Assembly (NCBI RefSeq): GCF_009569385.1
Contig: NZ_WBOF01000002.1
Span: forward strand, 496,001 to 560,000
Reading direction: 5' to 3'
From: Streptomyces kaniharaensis
Lineage (GTDB): Bacteria; Actinomycetota; Actinomycetes; Streptomycetales; Streptomycetaceae
DNA: 64,000 nt
In this document: in pieces, positions 24,208 through 32,776 of the stretch
How positions within the stretch are numbered: the stretch's first letter is position 1
Layout: each line of letters opens with the position of its first letter
The notes under the pieces: generated by a model
What the model was told of the DNA's origin: nothing
The model's database searches: none
What the model saw: only the letters and a program-made list of their open reading frames with translations
Position numbers and translations under genes: made by a program

Positions 24208-25008
24208 GTGGAAAAGAATCTCGAGTTCCCTGACCTGCTGCGACTGATCGATGAACGGTCGACCGCCTTCCGCGCCGCGGTCGCCGCCGCGCCCAGTCTC
24301 GACGCACAGGTGCCGACCTGCCCCGGGTGGACGCTGTTCGATCTGGTGAAGCACCTGGGTGGGGGAGACCGTTTCTGGGCCGCCATCGTCGGCGCGGGAC
24401 CTGCCGACGCTCCCCCGGCCGACGCCACCGCTGCGCGTGCCGCTCTGGAAGTGCCGCGGGAGCGTGAGGCCCTGCTGGCCTGGCTGGCCGCGTCGACGCA
24501 GCTTCTGCTCGGCGCCCTGCGCGAGGCAGGCCCGGAGAGCGGTTGCTGGACGTGGTGGCCTGCGTCGCAGTCACCGCAAACCTCCGGCGGTGTCGCCCGG
24601 CACCGGGCCCAGGAGACCGCGGTGCACACGTACGACGCCCAGCTCGCCGGGGGCGCTGCGCAGCCGCTGCCGGCCGAGGTGGCACTCGACGGTGTGGAGG
24701 AGTTCCTGTTCACCGTCTGCGGAACGCCGAGTGCCTGGCCGCACAAGCCCACGGCCTTCGACTTCCACACCGCCGAGGGCCGCTCCTGGCGCCTCACGGT
24801 CGACGGCGACGGCGCACGCTCCACCCGCATCCCCGCGCCCACCGCCGCGACCGGCGAGGACTCGAACGCAGCCGGCGTCTCCGTCCATGGCACAGCCAGT
24901 GAGTTGGTCCTCTACTTGTACGACCGCATCCAGGCCGAGTCCTTGCGCGTGGACGGGGACGCAGGGCTGCTCGACCTGCTCCGCGCCTGGGAGCCGGAGG
25001 AGAAGTAG
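24208..25008 (+). CDS. maleylpyruvate isomerase family (mycothiol-dependent) protein, 266 aa
   Basis: GTG 24208 begins a DinB/MDMPI-fold protein: LRLIDERSTAFRAAVAAAPS, VPTCPGWTLFDLVKHLGGGD (first metal His), SGGVARHRAQETAVHTYDAQ (the RxxE...H...D motif that completes the metal site) and a C-terminal domain with ELVLYLYDRIQAESLRVDGD. Members use mycothiol or bind divalent metal; many act in unknown thiol-transfer or detoxification steps. It stands alone between transposon debris and a YcxB-like fragment. Confidence 0.85.
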   Translation: MEKNLEFPDLLRLIDERSTAFRAAVAAAPSLDAQVPTCPGWTLFDLVKHLGGGDRFWAAIVGAGPADAPPADATAARAALEVPREREALLAWLAASTQLLLGALREAGPESGCWTWWPASQSPQTSGGVARHRAQETAVHTYDAQLAGGAAQPLPAEVALDGVEEFLFTVCGTPSAWPHKPTAFDFHTAEGRSWRLTVDGDGARSTRIPAPTAATGEDSNAAGVSVHGTASELVLYLYDRIQAESLRVDGDAGLLDLLRAWEPEEK

Positions 25009-25461
25009 GACGTAGCGGCGGCGGCTGGCCGCGCCTCGAGCCGGTAGGACACAACTCTTCGCCGGGTTCGTCAGTCGCGGCACCGGGCTCAAACCCGCGA
25101 GGCGGCCTCCTTGCGTCAACAAGCCGACCGTCTACCTGGTCAGAGCTCGAACTCACGACCTCCGCACGATCAGAGTCGAGTACATCGACAGCCGGGCAAC
25201 CGCCGACCGGCTCGCTCTCCGTATCCAGCGAGCCGGCGGTTCTGCGTCGCGCCCCTGGCCGCGCTCCTGGTCCCCACGAACCCGCCAGATGATCATTTGT
25301 CAGGTAGGCCATAAGTAGCTGCTCTCATCCCCAACCCGCTCAGCGGCGACCTCCGCTCTCGCCATCGGTGTACCCACCGCCTGTTCCAGCATGGGGAATA
25401 CAAGTGAGCATGCCTGGCCAGCACCTGAGCGGCGGGTGGGAAATTCGAAGAGCCTCATCAC
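25009..25461. other. intergenic; possible degraded tRNA-like sequence
   Basis: On the minus strand, bases about 25130-25190 read GCGGAGGTCGTGAGTTCGAG, which resembles the variable loop and T-arm of a tRNA, but the T-stem does not close and no acceptor or anticodon arm is found. It may be a decayed attachment-site copy. Nothing else recognised. Confidence 0.25.
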
Positions 25462-25704
25462 GTGGTGGTGGACGGCGCCGGGGTGACCGTCATCGACCGG
25501 TGCGGCACCCAGACCCGGGCGTGGGCGATGCTGTCGGGCTTCGTGGAGACGAAGCACCTGTTCGTGGTGCTCAACCGCAGCGGCTCCTGCCTGCTCATCC
25601 TGGCCAACTGCGGGACGGCGGACCCCGACGCGCTGCGCGCCCGGCACGCGGCCCCGGTCGGCCGTCCGGCGCCCGCGGGCCCGGCCCTGGAGGTCCGGGC
25701 CTGA
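25462..25704 (+). pseudogene. YcxB-like protein C-terminal fragment
   Basis: The frame reads VVDGAGVTVIDRCGTQTRAW, AMLSGFVETKHLFVVLNRSG and SCLLILANCGTADPDALRAR. This strand pattern (a PH-like domain where a W/E pair precedes a predicted lipid-face strand) is typical of the C-terminal YcxB-like domain. The N-terminal membrane segments expected upstream are absent. Confidence 0.5.
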
Positions 25705-25765
25705 TGGAACCCGGGCCCGGGCCCAAGGCCTGAGGCTCAGGCTCGGAACCTCGGCGCTGAGGGCT

Positions 25766-26212
25766 TCAGTTCTGGAACGGCCCCTCGTCCACGAAGGTCC
25801 GCAGCAGCCCGGCGAAGACCTCGGCGTCGGCGGCCGGCCAGGAGGCGAGGGAGTCCTCGATGCGGGCCGCCAGGCGGTCCCGGGTGGCCCGCACCGCGTC
25901 GTACCCGGAGCCGGTGAGGACGAGCAGGGTGGCGCGCCGGTCGGCGGGGTCGGCCTCGCGGCGCAGCAGGCCGGCCTCCTCCAGCCGGTCGGCGCGGCGG
26001 GTCACGGTGGTGCGGTCCAGTCCGATCTCGCGGCCGAGGTCGGCGGCGCTGCACGGGCCGGTGCGGGCCAGGCCGCTCAGGACGGGGTAGGTGAGCTCGT
26101 CGACGGCTTCCCCCAGGCCGTCGGTCAGCTGGGCATGGAGCCCGGTGCGGGTGCTGCGCCGCAGCAGCAGTCCCAGGGCCTCGGCGATCTGGTGTCCGGT
26201 CGGATTCGTCAC
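25766..26212 (-). CDS. MarR-family transcriptional regulator, 148 aa
   Basis: GTG 26212 gives VTNPTGHQIAEALGLLLRRS, then DELTYPVLSGLARTGPCSAA, DLGREIGLDRTTVTRRADRL, EEAGLLRREADPADRRATLL and VLTGSGYDAVRATRDRLAAR. The winged helix with the DPADRRA wing is a standard MarR feature. Two matching palindromes lie just upstream (26223-26277), suggesting autoregulation. It is divergent from a small secreted protein gene. Confidence 0.9.
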   Translation of the reverse strand: MTNPTGHQIAEALGLLLRRSTRTGLHAQLTDGLGEAVDELTYPVLSGLARTGPCSAADLGREIGLDRTTVTRRADRLEEAGLLRREADPADRRATLLVLTGSGYDAVRATRDRLAARIEDSLASWPAADAEVFAGLLRTFVDEGPFQN

Positions 26213-26222
26213 CCCGCAGATT

Positions 26223-26277
26223 AGCGTGCGCCGAGCACGCTTTTCATGTAGCGCGAGATGCGTGCTTGAGGCACGCA
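26223..26277. promoter_or_regulatory. twin MarR-type operators
   Basis: Two perfect 7-base inverted repeats, AGCGTGC-N5-GCACGCT at 26223-26241 and TGCGTGC-N5-GCACGCA at 26259-26277. Their centres are 36 bases apart, between the divergent MarR and secreted-protein genes. Identical core GCGTGC/GCACGC with the same spacing marks them as two sites for one dimeric regulator, most simply the MarR protein. Confidence 0.7.
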
Positions 26278-26344
26278 CTGCTACTGACGGGCCACTCCCT
26301 GATGTGCCGTCAACTAAGTACGTTGAACGTGAGGAGAAAGCTCA

Positions 26345-26644
26345 ATGCGCCATCGCATACCCACCATCACCCTGACCGTCGCCCTGGCCGGCGGCGCCCT
26401 GCTCGCGGCCGCCCCCGCCCAGGCCGCCCCAGCCCAGCAGGGCGTGGCCACGGTCGTGGCCGACAACCCCACCGACCACCGCGCGGACATCGCCAGGATG
26501 CGCCAGCAGCTCGCGGAGCTGCGCGACAAGGCTGTGATGCTGGACCAGCTCGGAGACCACAAGGGCGCCCAGGACGCCCGCTACCTGGCCGCCCTGCTGC
26601 AGCGCATGATCGACACCCTCATCGCCTCGGACCAGCACGGCTGA
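26345..26644 (+). CDS. small secreted protein, 99 aa
   Basis: GAGGAGAAAGCTC precedes ATG 26345. The N-terminus MRHRIPTITLTVALAGGALL, AAAPAQAAPAQQ is a Sec signal peptide with an AQA-AP cleavage site. The mature part is helical and charged: RADIARMRQQLAELRDKAVM, LDQLGDHKGAQDARYLAALL and RMIDTLIASDQHG. Function unknown. The MarR operators lie upstream and a hairpin terminator follows. Confidence 0.75.
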   Translation: MRHRIPTITLTVALAGGALLAAAPAQAAPAQQGVATVVADNPTDHRADIARMRQQLAELRDKAVMLDQLGDHKGAQDARYLAALLQRMIDTLIASDQHG

Positions 26645-26679
26645 TCCGGCAGGGGCTCCGGTAGAACTCCGCAGGGAAA

Positions 26680-26712
26680 GCCCGCCCGCCGGCCCGGCGC
26701 CGGCGGGCGGGC
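26680..26712 (+). terminator. hairpin terminator after the small secreted protein
   Basis: A perfect 13-base GC-rich stem (GCCCGCCCGCCGG with its complement) around a 7-base loop, 36 bases after the stop. There is no U-run, as usual for Streptomyces terminators. Confidence 0.7.
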
Positions 26713-26718
26713 GCCATC

Positions 26719-28165
26719 TAGTAGGTGCTTTGTCAGGTACCCCGATTGATCACCGTCAGGTAGGTTGTGATCTTCTGTCAGATGTGACGCCTGAGGTGAT
26801 GGAAGAGCTTCGGCCGCGTATTGAGGCGTTCGCGGCGGAGATGCTCGGTTCGCTGGCCCGTCGGGACCAGCGGGCCAAGGACGAGCTGTACCTGCGTGGG
26901 CTGATGCTGATGGCAAGCGCAAGTCGATGCAGCCGATAGCCGAGCGACTGGGCGTGGACTACCAGCAGCTGCAGCAGTTCGCCTCCTCTTCCCACCTGGG
27001 ACTACTCCAAGGTCCCTGAGCGGCTGGCACGTTGGACTGCCGCGAACATCTCTCCCGAGGCTTACGCGATCGACGATGTCGGCTTCCCCAAGGACGGCTA
27101 CGACTCGCCCGGGGTGGCGCGGATGTACTGCGGCGCACTGGGCAAGCGGGGCAACTGCCAGATTGGCTCAGCGTCAACCTTGTGTTCGACCGGCGTCCTC
27201 GGCCGTCGACTGGCGCCTGTTCCTGCCCGAGAGCTGGGACGACACCAAGCACGGCGGGGACGCGCTGCTGGCCGAGGCGATCCGGCGCCGCCTGGCCAAG
27301 GCCGGCATCCCGGATATCGCACGGCACCTGGAGAAGTGGCGCTTGGCCCTGGACATGCTCGAGGAGGTGCGCGGGGGCTGGGAGTTGCCTGACCTGCCGG
27401 TCGTCGCGGACGCCGGGCACGGGGACGCCACGGGCTTTCGTGAGGGCCTGACCGTGCGCGGCCTGGCCTACATGGTCGCGGTCAAGGCCATCACGACCGC
27501 GTACCTGGGCGAATGCGACGCCCGAGCGCCCGCCCTACTCCGGACAGGGCCGCCCTCCCGCGTCCGCTTACCCCCAGCCGCACACCACCCCTGCGCGCCC
27601 TGGCCCTGGCCGCCGGGCGCGACAGGGCGAGGACCGTCACCTGGCGCCAGGGCAGCAAGGCCATCAAGCACAACCCGAACGCCGAGATGCGCTCGCAGTT
27701 CCTGGCCCTGCGGGTCCGCCCGGCCAACCGCACGATCCGCCGTGCCGCCGTGCCGCCGACGGATCCGTGTCCGACTGCTGGCTGCTCGTCCAGTGGCCAC
27801 CCGACTCCGCCGAGCCCACCGACTACGGGCTCTCGACCCTGCCCACCGACATCCCCCTACGCGAGCTGGCGCGAATCGCCAAGATCCGCTGGCGAGTTGA
27901 ACACGACTACCGCGAGCTCAAGGACGGCCTGGGCCTGGACCACTTCGAGGGCCGCAACTACCTCGGCTGACACCGCCACGCCACTCTCGCCTCACTCGCC
28001 CAGGCCTTCTGCACCATGCTCAGGCTCGACCCAAAAGTCCCTGCGCCGGTCTGACCCTCTACGCGGTCCTCCGTGAACTCCAGGCCCTCCTGGCCACCGG
28101 GACCGGCGCCTGCTCGATATGCGGCCAACCCGCACCGGCCCCCGATCCCCACCACCGCACCTGAC
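26719..28165 (+). pseudogene. IS701-family transposase relic with several frameshifts
   Basis: Blocks in changing frames: VTPEVMEELRPRIEAFAAEM, then a missing base near 26910 (GLMLMASASR where relatives have GLMLDGKRKSM), an extra base near 26992 (FASSS/TWDYSKVPERLARW), EAYAIDDVGFPKDGYDSPGV, another lesion near 27163, AVDWRLFLPESWDDTKHGGD, LPDLPVVADAGHGDATGFRE, and the C-terminal IRWRVEHDYRELKDGLGLDH with FEGRNYLG. These are the DDE core and C-terminus of an IS701-type transposase. At least four indels kill it. The element probably starts with the CTAGTAGGTGCTTTGTCAGG at about 26717 and ends near 28165. Confidence 0.8.
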
Positions 28166-28282
28166 CTAGCTGTTCCGATCCGGGCGCCTGGCACGTTCGC
28201 CCGGGCTTTCGACTGCGCGCCGGAACGAGCGGGGTCCGTGGCTGCGCCGACCTGGATGGCGACCGACCGGCGGCGGCTCCGC

Positions 28283-28855
28283 TCAGTCGCGCAGCAGCCG
28301 CGCGCGGATGCCCGCGATCACGATGTCCAGCTCCAGGCGGAAGGTCGCGTCGCGCTGGTCCAGGGGGATCAGGGCGGCCTGACGGGCCTGTTCCTCGAGG
28401 GTGTAGCCGTTGACGAAGCTGGTGACCACGTCCGCGCCGAGGTGGGCGGCCGGTGCGTCGGCACCGGCCGAGCGCAGGGCGTCGACCAGGGAGCCGAAGT
28501 AGGCGACGGCGTTGGGCGGCGGGGCGGTGAAGGAGACCACGAGCCGGGCGCCGTCGCGGTGGGCGAGCATGGTCGCGCGGGCCCGGGTGGCCAGCTCGCG
28601 GACCCGGTCGGGCCAGTCCTGCTCGACGGCGGGGGCGGCACCCGGGCCGCCGGCGGGCGGCTGTGTGAGCATCTCGCCGATGATCCGGTCGGCCAGCGCG
28701 TCCAGCAGTGCCGCCTTGCTCGGATAGTGCCAGTACAGGGCGCCGGCGCGGACGCCGAGCCGCTGGGCCAGGCGACGGGTGGTCAGCTCGTCGAGGCCGT
28801 CCTCGTCGAGCAGTTCCATGGCGCCCTGCAGCACATCGGCCTGCCGGAGCGGCAT
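28283..28855 (-). CDS. TetR-family regulator, 190 aa
   Basis: ATG 28855 with AAAGGGGG upstream. N-terminal HTH: MPLRQADVLQGAMELLDEDG, LDELTTRRLAQRLGVRAGAL, YWHYPSKAALLDALADRIIG; the C-terminal half has the TetR_C pattern DGARLVVSFTAPPPNAVAYF and VVTSFVNGYTLEEQARQAAL. This is the tetracycline-repressor-like branch. It is divergent from an FAD monooxygenase, the TetR/TetX-type pairing, with clear operator repeats between them. Confidence 0.9.
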   Translation of the reverse strand: MPLRQADVLQGAMELLDEDGLDELTTRRLAQRLGVRAGALYWHYPSKAALLDALADRIIGEMLTQPPAGGPGAAPAVEQDWPDRVRELATRARATMLAHRDGARLVVSFTAPPPNAVAYFGSLVDALRSAGADAPAAHLGADVVTSFVNGYTLEEQARQAALIPLDQRDATFRLELDIVIAGIRARLLRD

Positions 28856-28900
28856 CGGGTCCCCCTTTCGTATCCCTTCCTGCTATCGGAGCATCTTGCC

Positions 28901-28954
28901 ACTTGAACACTGACCAAGTAACTTGAACAGTGACCAAGTGAACGGTGTTCAAGT
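28901..28954. promoter_or_regulatory. TetR operator cluster between the divergent genes
   Basis: Two tandem 20-base copies of ACTTGAACACTGACCAAGTA (28901-28920; 28921-28940 differs at 2 positions) are followed by GTGTTCAAGT at 28945-28954, the exact complement of their first ten bases. Each unit also has ACTTG-N9-CAAGT symmetry. The cluster covers the likely promoters of both genes. Confidence 0.75.
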
Positions 28955-28966
28955 TTGGGGGGCGAC

Positions 28967-30121
28967 ATGCGTGTTCTGGTGATCGGTGCCGGACTCGGCG
29001 GTCTGTGCCTGGCGCAGGGGCTGCGACAGGCCGGGATCGACGTGCGGATCTACGAGCGCGAGGCGAGCGTGCGGGCCCGGTACCAGGGCTTTCGGATCGG
29101 CATCGGCGGCCCGGGACTGGCCGCGCTGCGCGAATGCCTGCCGCAGCGCTTGCACCCGCTGCTGGAGGCCAGCACCGGAGAGCTCTCGGGTGAGCGGCGG
29201 GTGGTCGACGAGCAGCTGCGCGAGATCCGCCAACTCGGCGCGCTGCACGGGGGCACGGCCACCGACCGGCACGTCCTGCGGCATCTGCTGCTGGCCGGGC
29301 TCACCGACCGGATCCAGTTCGGCAAGCGGCTGGTCCGCTACACCGAGCTGACCGACGGCACCGTCCGGGCCGAGTTCGCCGATGGGAGCAGCGCCACCGG
29401 CGACCTGCTGGTGGGCGCGGACGGCGGCAACTCCCCCGTCCGTCGGCAACTCCTGCCCGACGCCGAGGTGGTCACCCTGGACGGCAACGGCCTGCTCGGC
29501 CGCACGCCGCTGACCGAGCGGTTCGCCGGCCTGGTCCCGGGCTTCGGCACCGTGGTCAACGGCCCCGAGGTGCGGATGCTGCTCGGCAAGATGGAGTTCC
29601 GCCGCCCGCCGCACCTCGCCGCCGCCGAACTGGCCCCCGATGTCGAACTCCCGGAAACCGGAAGCTACCTCCGCTGGGGTGCGTTCCTGCCCGAGTACAT
29701 CAAGCCGCTGCCCGCCGATTGGCCGGCGGTCCGCGACCTGCTGCTGGCCGGCATCGCCGACTGGCACCCCGACCTGGTGGAGCTCGTACGGCAGTCGGAC
29801 GTGGTGAACAGCTCCGTACTGACGGTCCGTTACGCGAAGCCAGTGCCGCACTGGGGCACCCGCCAGGTCACCCTGCTCGGCGACGCCATCCACGTCATGC
29901 CGCCGAGCGGAGGCATGGGCGCCAACACCGCGTTCCGGGACGCGGCACTGCTCTGCCGCGCGATCACCGCGGTCGAGCGCGGCGAGGCGGAGCTGCTGCC
30001 GGCCGTCGAGCGGTACGAGCGCGAGATGCTCGAGTATGGCTTCGCGGCGGTCGCGGAGAGTCTGGAGCAACTGCCAGCCTTCGCCCCATCGGTCACGGCG
30101 GGCGCGGCGAGCGCACACTGA
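28967..30121 (+). CDS. FAD-dependent monooxygenase (TetX/PHBH-like), 384 aa
   Basis: Flavoprotein hydroxylase with MRVLVIGAGLGGLCLAQGLR (GxGxxG), LVGADGGNSPVRR (the DG motif) and LLGDAIHVMPPSGGMGANTA (the GD motif that binds the ribityl chain and closes the FAD site). ATG 28967 follows GGGGGGCGAC. These enzymes hydroxylate aromatics or antibiotics using NAD(P)H and O2; the resemblance in length and motifs is to TetX-type and related polyketide-modifying hydroxylases. Divergent TetR regulation supports a role in drug or metabolite inactivation. The substrate is unknown. Confidence 0.88.
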   Translation: MRVLVIGAGLGGLCLAQGLRQAGIDVRIYEREASVRARYQGFRIGIGGPGLAALRECLPQRLHPLLEASTGELSGERRVVDEQLREIRQLGALHGGTATDRHVLRHLLLAGLTDRIQFGKRLVRYTELTDGTVRAEFADGSSATGDLLVGADGGNSPVRRQLLPDAEVVTLDGNGLLGRTPLTERFAGLVPGFGTVVNGPEVRMLLGKMEFRRPPHLAAAELAPDVELPETGSYLRWGAFLPEYIKPLPADWPAVRDLLLAGIADWHPDLVELVRQSDVVNSSVLTVRYAKPVPHWGTRQVTLLGDAIHVMPPSGGMGANTAFRDAALLCRAITAVERGEAELLPAVERYEREMLEYGFAAVAESLEQLPAFAPSVTAGAASAH

Positions 30122-30363
30122 CGGGTGGCACCGAACCGTGGGCTTGGCCGGCGTGCACGCCGGCCGATGGACGCAAACGGGTGGCCACCGAGGGGACGCG
30201 GGCGACGTGAACGGCGCCGGGTGAGCGCCGGCCGGCGATCGGACGCGGCCGTCTTCGGAGCGGCGGCGAGCCGCTGCGGGTAGACGACGACGAGCCAGCC
30301 GTGGATCAGCTCCGGCCACGCGATCTGGCCGCGGTAGGCGGCGAGGGTGCTGTCCACGCTGAT

Positions 30364-30585
30364 CTAATTCCCCTCGGCCGCCTGTCCGGGCACCGGCGCG
30401 GCCCGGGCCGGGTCGGCGGCACAGATGAGCTGGCGGAGCGCGCCGAAGTAGACCTCGTGGTCGACCACGGCGGGCAGGACATGGGCCAGGTGGCCGGTCA
30501 GCACCGGGAAACTCCTCCGGGTCGAGGGCGGCCAGCGCGCGCCGGGTGGTGGCCTGGGCGGCCTTGGGGTCGCGGTGGTCGCCAC
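30364..30585 (-). pseudogene. TetR C-terminal domain fragment
   Basis: The minus strand reads ATTRRALAALDPEEFPVLTG, HLAHVLPAVVDHEVYFGALR and QLICAADPARAAPV. This is the ligand-binding C-terminal end of a TetR-type regulator (compare DHEVYFGALRQL in that family). The HTH half is missing, and the sequence changes to transposase-like material at about 30585. Confidence 0.5.
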
Positions 30586-30589
30586 GTTC

Positions 30590-30765
30590 CCGCCCAGCTT
30601 GGAAAGCCGCGCCCACAACTCGTCAGTGACCATGAAAGCGCCGCGGCGGTTCCAGGCGGCCCGACGACGGGCGATGGCCGCCAGCCGGTTCTATACCGTG
30701 CGGACCGATACCCCGGCCGTCTGGGCGGCGATCCGTACATGCACCGATACCAGTGTCCCAGTCTT
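30590..30765 (-). pseudogene. TniA/Mu-type transposase N-terminal HTH relic
   Basis: The minus strand gives RIAAQTAGVSVRTV, a TAG, then NRLAAIARRRAAWNRRGAFM, VTDELWARLSKLGGNVA. The pattern ADVSVSTVxRRLAEARRR...VTDELWERLAxWRGNVAAxxREL is the N-terminal HTH region of Mu/TniA-like integrase-core transposases in actinomycetes. The internal stop and the missing integrase core make it dead. Confidence 0.55.
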
Positions 30766-30985
30766 ATCCAGAGTGAGCAGACGCCGTACCACGACCTGCC
30801 GTGTCAAACGCCCGGCCCCATGGAGCGAGCGCACTCGACGGCGACGACAAGGAACCGGAGTACGAACTCGGCTGACCGGTACCGGCCTGAGGTTCAGCCA
30901 CTCAGACCTTCAGCGTGTTTGCCCCATTTAGGGATCATTTGTTGCAAATATCTCAGTACGAGTCCGTGAGCGAAGAGGAGAAGCT

Positions 30986-31309
30986 ATGTCTGTGATCTTG
31001 ACGTTGGAGGTCGCCGGCGATCCGAAGGCAGTGGAGCAGTACGCCCAGGACAACACGAAGACGTTCCAGGATGTCCTCGCAGCGGCGAAGCGTCATGGCC
31101 TCATTGCGCACCGCTTCTACGGCTCCGACGACGGCAGCAGCTTGCTGGTCCTGGACGAATGGCCTGACCGGCAGAGCTTCGAGTCGTTTTTCCGGGAGCA
31201 GGAGTCCGAGATTCGGCCGATGTTCGAAGCTGCAGGCGTAACGGCGCAAATCGAGCCGAAGTTCTGGCGAGAGCTCTCGACACACGACGCCTACGGTTGG
31301 GGCGCCTGA
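30986..31309 (+). CDS. ABM-fold (antibiotic biosynthesis monooxygenase-like) protein, 107 aa
   Basis: Start ATG 30986 with AGAGGAGAAGC. MSVILTLEVAGDPKAVEQYA, TFQDVLAAAKRHGLIAHRFY, GSDDGSSLLVLDEWPDRQSF and ESFFREQESEIRPMF fit the dimeric alpha-beta barrel fold of the ABM / DUF family. Members include cofactor-free monooxygenases and heme degraders as well as many of unknown activity. No cofactor-binding residue is diagnostic here. Confidence 0.75.
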   Translation: MSVILTLEVAGDPKAVEQYAQDNTKTFQDVLAAAKRHGLIAHRFYGSDDGSSLLVLDEWPDRQSFESFFREQESEIRPMFEAAGVTAQIEPKFWRELSTHDAYGWGA

Positions 31310-31737
31310 CCTCGGGGGCCGGCTCGCCCAGGCCCATGGAGTGCCGATCCCGCGCTCGCCCGAGGCGCCGAACCGGACCCGGCGATGTACCGTTCACGGT
31401 CGAGGATCTGCTGTCGAGCGGAGTCGACATTCGCGACTGGTGCCCCCAGCCGGCCGAGCGCGGCGAACACGCGCCGGCCAGCCGGGTCTGGCGCAGGGCG
31501 GCGGGCGCCAGCTGGTGGAGGCCAGCATCGTGCACCGCGTTCGCTCGGCCACGTCGGCGATCAACTCCGCAGGGATCCCACGGCCGCGCCGGGCATGATC
31601 ATCGCCACTGCTCGGGGACACCTGCAGCACGCCTGTGACCAGGCCGCCCGGCTCACCCGGGCGACCTGGAGCGCGACACGCACGGCCCGAGCGCGGGCCT
31701 CCCCGGCTTCTCCCGCGGCTGTAGGCCGGCTTGCAGG
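31310..31737. other. intergenic, nothing certain
   Basis: About 430 bases with GC-rich short frames. Plus-strand DVPFTVEDLLSSGVDIRDW at about 31388-31440 has a protein-like look, but there is no start context and the frame decays at once. No RNA or repeat seen. Confidence 0.4.
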
Positions 31738-32085
31738 TCAGGTGTCCGCCGTGGGCTCCTGGGCGTGCTGGGAGCTACGGAGTTGTTCGTTGAGGCGCAG
31801 GGCTTCCTCGAGTTGGTCTTCGAGGATGACGATGCGGCAGGCCGCCTCGATGGGCGTGCCCTGGTTGACGAGGTCGCGGGCGCGCATGGCGATGCGCAAT
31901 TGGTAGCGGGAGTAGCGGCGGTGTCCGCCGTCGGAGCGCAGTGGGGTGATGAGGCGGTGTTCGCCGAGGGCTCGCAGGAAGCCGGGGGTGGTGCCGGTCA
32001 TCTCGGCGGCGCGGCCCATGGTGTAGGCGGGGTAGTCGTCGTCGTCGAGTTTGTCGGGTGTGTCTGGGCTGGTCGTCGTAGTCAC
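31738..32085 (-). CDS. MerR-family regulator, 115 aa
   Basis: GTG 32085 (AGAGAGGTGCA upstream) begins VTTTTSPDTPDKLDDDDYPA, YTMGRAAEMTGTTPGFLRAL, GEHRLITPLRSDGGHRRYSR, YQLRIAMRARDLVNQGTPIE and AACRIVILEDQLEEALRLNE. The MGRAAEMTGTTPGFLRALGE segment is a MerR helix-turn-helix and RYSRYQL its wing; the C-terminal coiled coil is short and no effector domain follows. Similar one-domain MerR proteins occur in Streptomyces, often with stress roles. A GC-rich hairpin lies in the presumed leader (32120-32152). Confidence 0.85.
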   Translation of the reverse strand: MTTTTSPDTPDKLDDDDYPAYTMGRAAEMTGTTPGFLRALGEHRLITPLRSDGGHRRYSRYQLRIAMRARDLVNQGTPIEAACRIVILEDQLEEALRLNEQLRSSQHAQEPTADT

Positions 32086-32776
32086 TGCACCTCTCTGGTT
32101 CTTGGGGAGAACGCGTCGAGGGGCCCCGGCGCCGTGTCGGCTCCGGGGCCCCGAAGGGGGACAACACCATCTACCGGCCTGGGCCGGTCCTGTTACATCC
32201 GCAGTGCCCCGGGTGAAGGGGGGCGCGGGGATCGCGTATGCGTGACCGGAACCACCGTCCTTGCGTTGGGGTCTGCGGTGTCCGCCCGGGCGTCTTCACG
32301 GGCCGGGCGATCCTGATGGCGCTTGCGCCCTCCGTTTCTCCGCTGAGCTGACTGTCATCTTGCTACTGCTGGTATTGCACCTGCTGGAACTGCTCGGTGG
32401 CCGTGACGGCCCACCCGGTCCGGCAGCCCAGCCCTGCGGGCCGTTACAGCCCTGCGGCGGGCTGAAGCTTCGCTGATCGGACCCCTCGACACGTGCGCCG
32501 CAGTCATGACGCCTTTGCCGAGGTCCTGCCTGTCTCACGACTGCTGATACTGCAACCACTGAACTGCGCACTGCTCGGTACCACTGGTGGCAGCCCTGAT
32601 GCCTGCGGGCCGCCCGGTCCGGCAGTCAGTCCCGTCGCCGTCCTGCATCTGCCTGGCTTCGGGGCTCCACTGCCGGACCGAACCGCGATCTTTCGTCCAA
32701 CAGCCCGGCCAGTTCGTGTCTGCTCGGTAGTGCCGACTGCTTCTTACGAGAGAAACGTAAGACCCGCCCGCAAGGA
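32086..32776. other. 690-base leader/intergenic region with degenerate repeats
   Basis: Contains CTGCTCGGT three times (32390, 32570, 32720, each followed by different spacers), the strings CCCGGTCCGGCAG twice (32413 and 32612) and several CTGCTG-type tracts. A frame at 32350-32476 reads LTVILLLLVLHLLELLGGRD, GPPGPAAQPCGPLQPCGGLK with no start codon; it may be a relic or chance. The region precedes the small overlapping genes at 32777. No known RNA family recognised. Confidence 0.35.
32120..32152 (-). promoter_or_regulatory. 10-bp hairpin upstream of the MerR gene
   Basis: GGGGCCCCGG and CCGGGGCCCC enclose a 13-base loop, 35 bases upstream of the MerR start. It could be a leader hairpin or a terminator for transcription from the right; no U-run. 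Confidence 0.45.

Larger units (their letters stand above)
30122..30985. other. gene debris between the FAD monooxygenase and the ABM protein
   Basis: Apart from the two relics listed separately, bases 30122-30360 and 30770-30985 hold only short frames. The minus-strand ISVDSTLAAYRGQIAWPELI, HGWLVVVYPQRLAAAPK at 30275-30360 has decent composition but is not recognised. AAGAGGAGAAGC at about 30975 is the ribosome site of the following gene. Confidence 0.35.

Noticed and set aside
25130..25190. tRNA-like sequence
   Set aside because: GTGAGTTCGAGCTC resembles a T-arm but the stem does not pair and no other arm exists.
28949..30616. Minus-strand frame opposite the FAD monooxygenase
   Set aside because: Antisense shadow without motifs; the flavoprotein on the plus strand has all FAD signatures.
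32261..32476. Hydrophobic peptide gene (LLLLVLHLLELLGG)
   Set aside because: Only a TTG start without ribosome site and low-complexity CTG codons; kept as a remark in the leader description.
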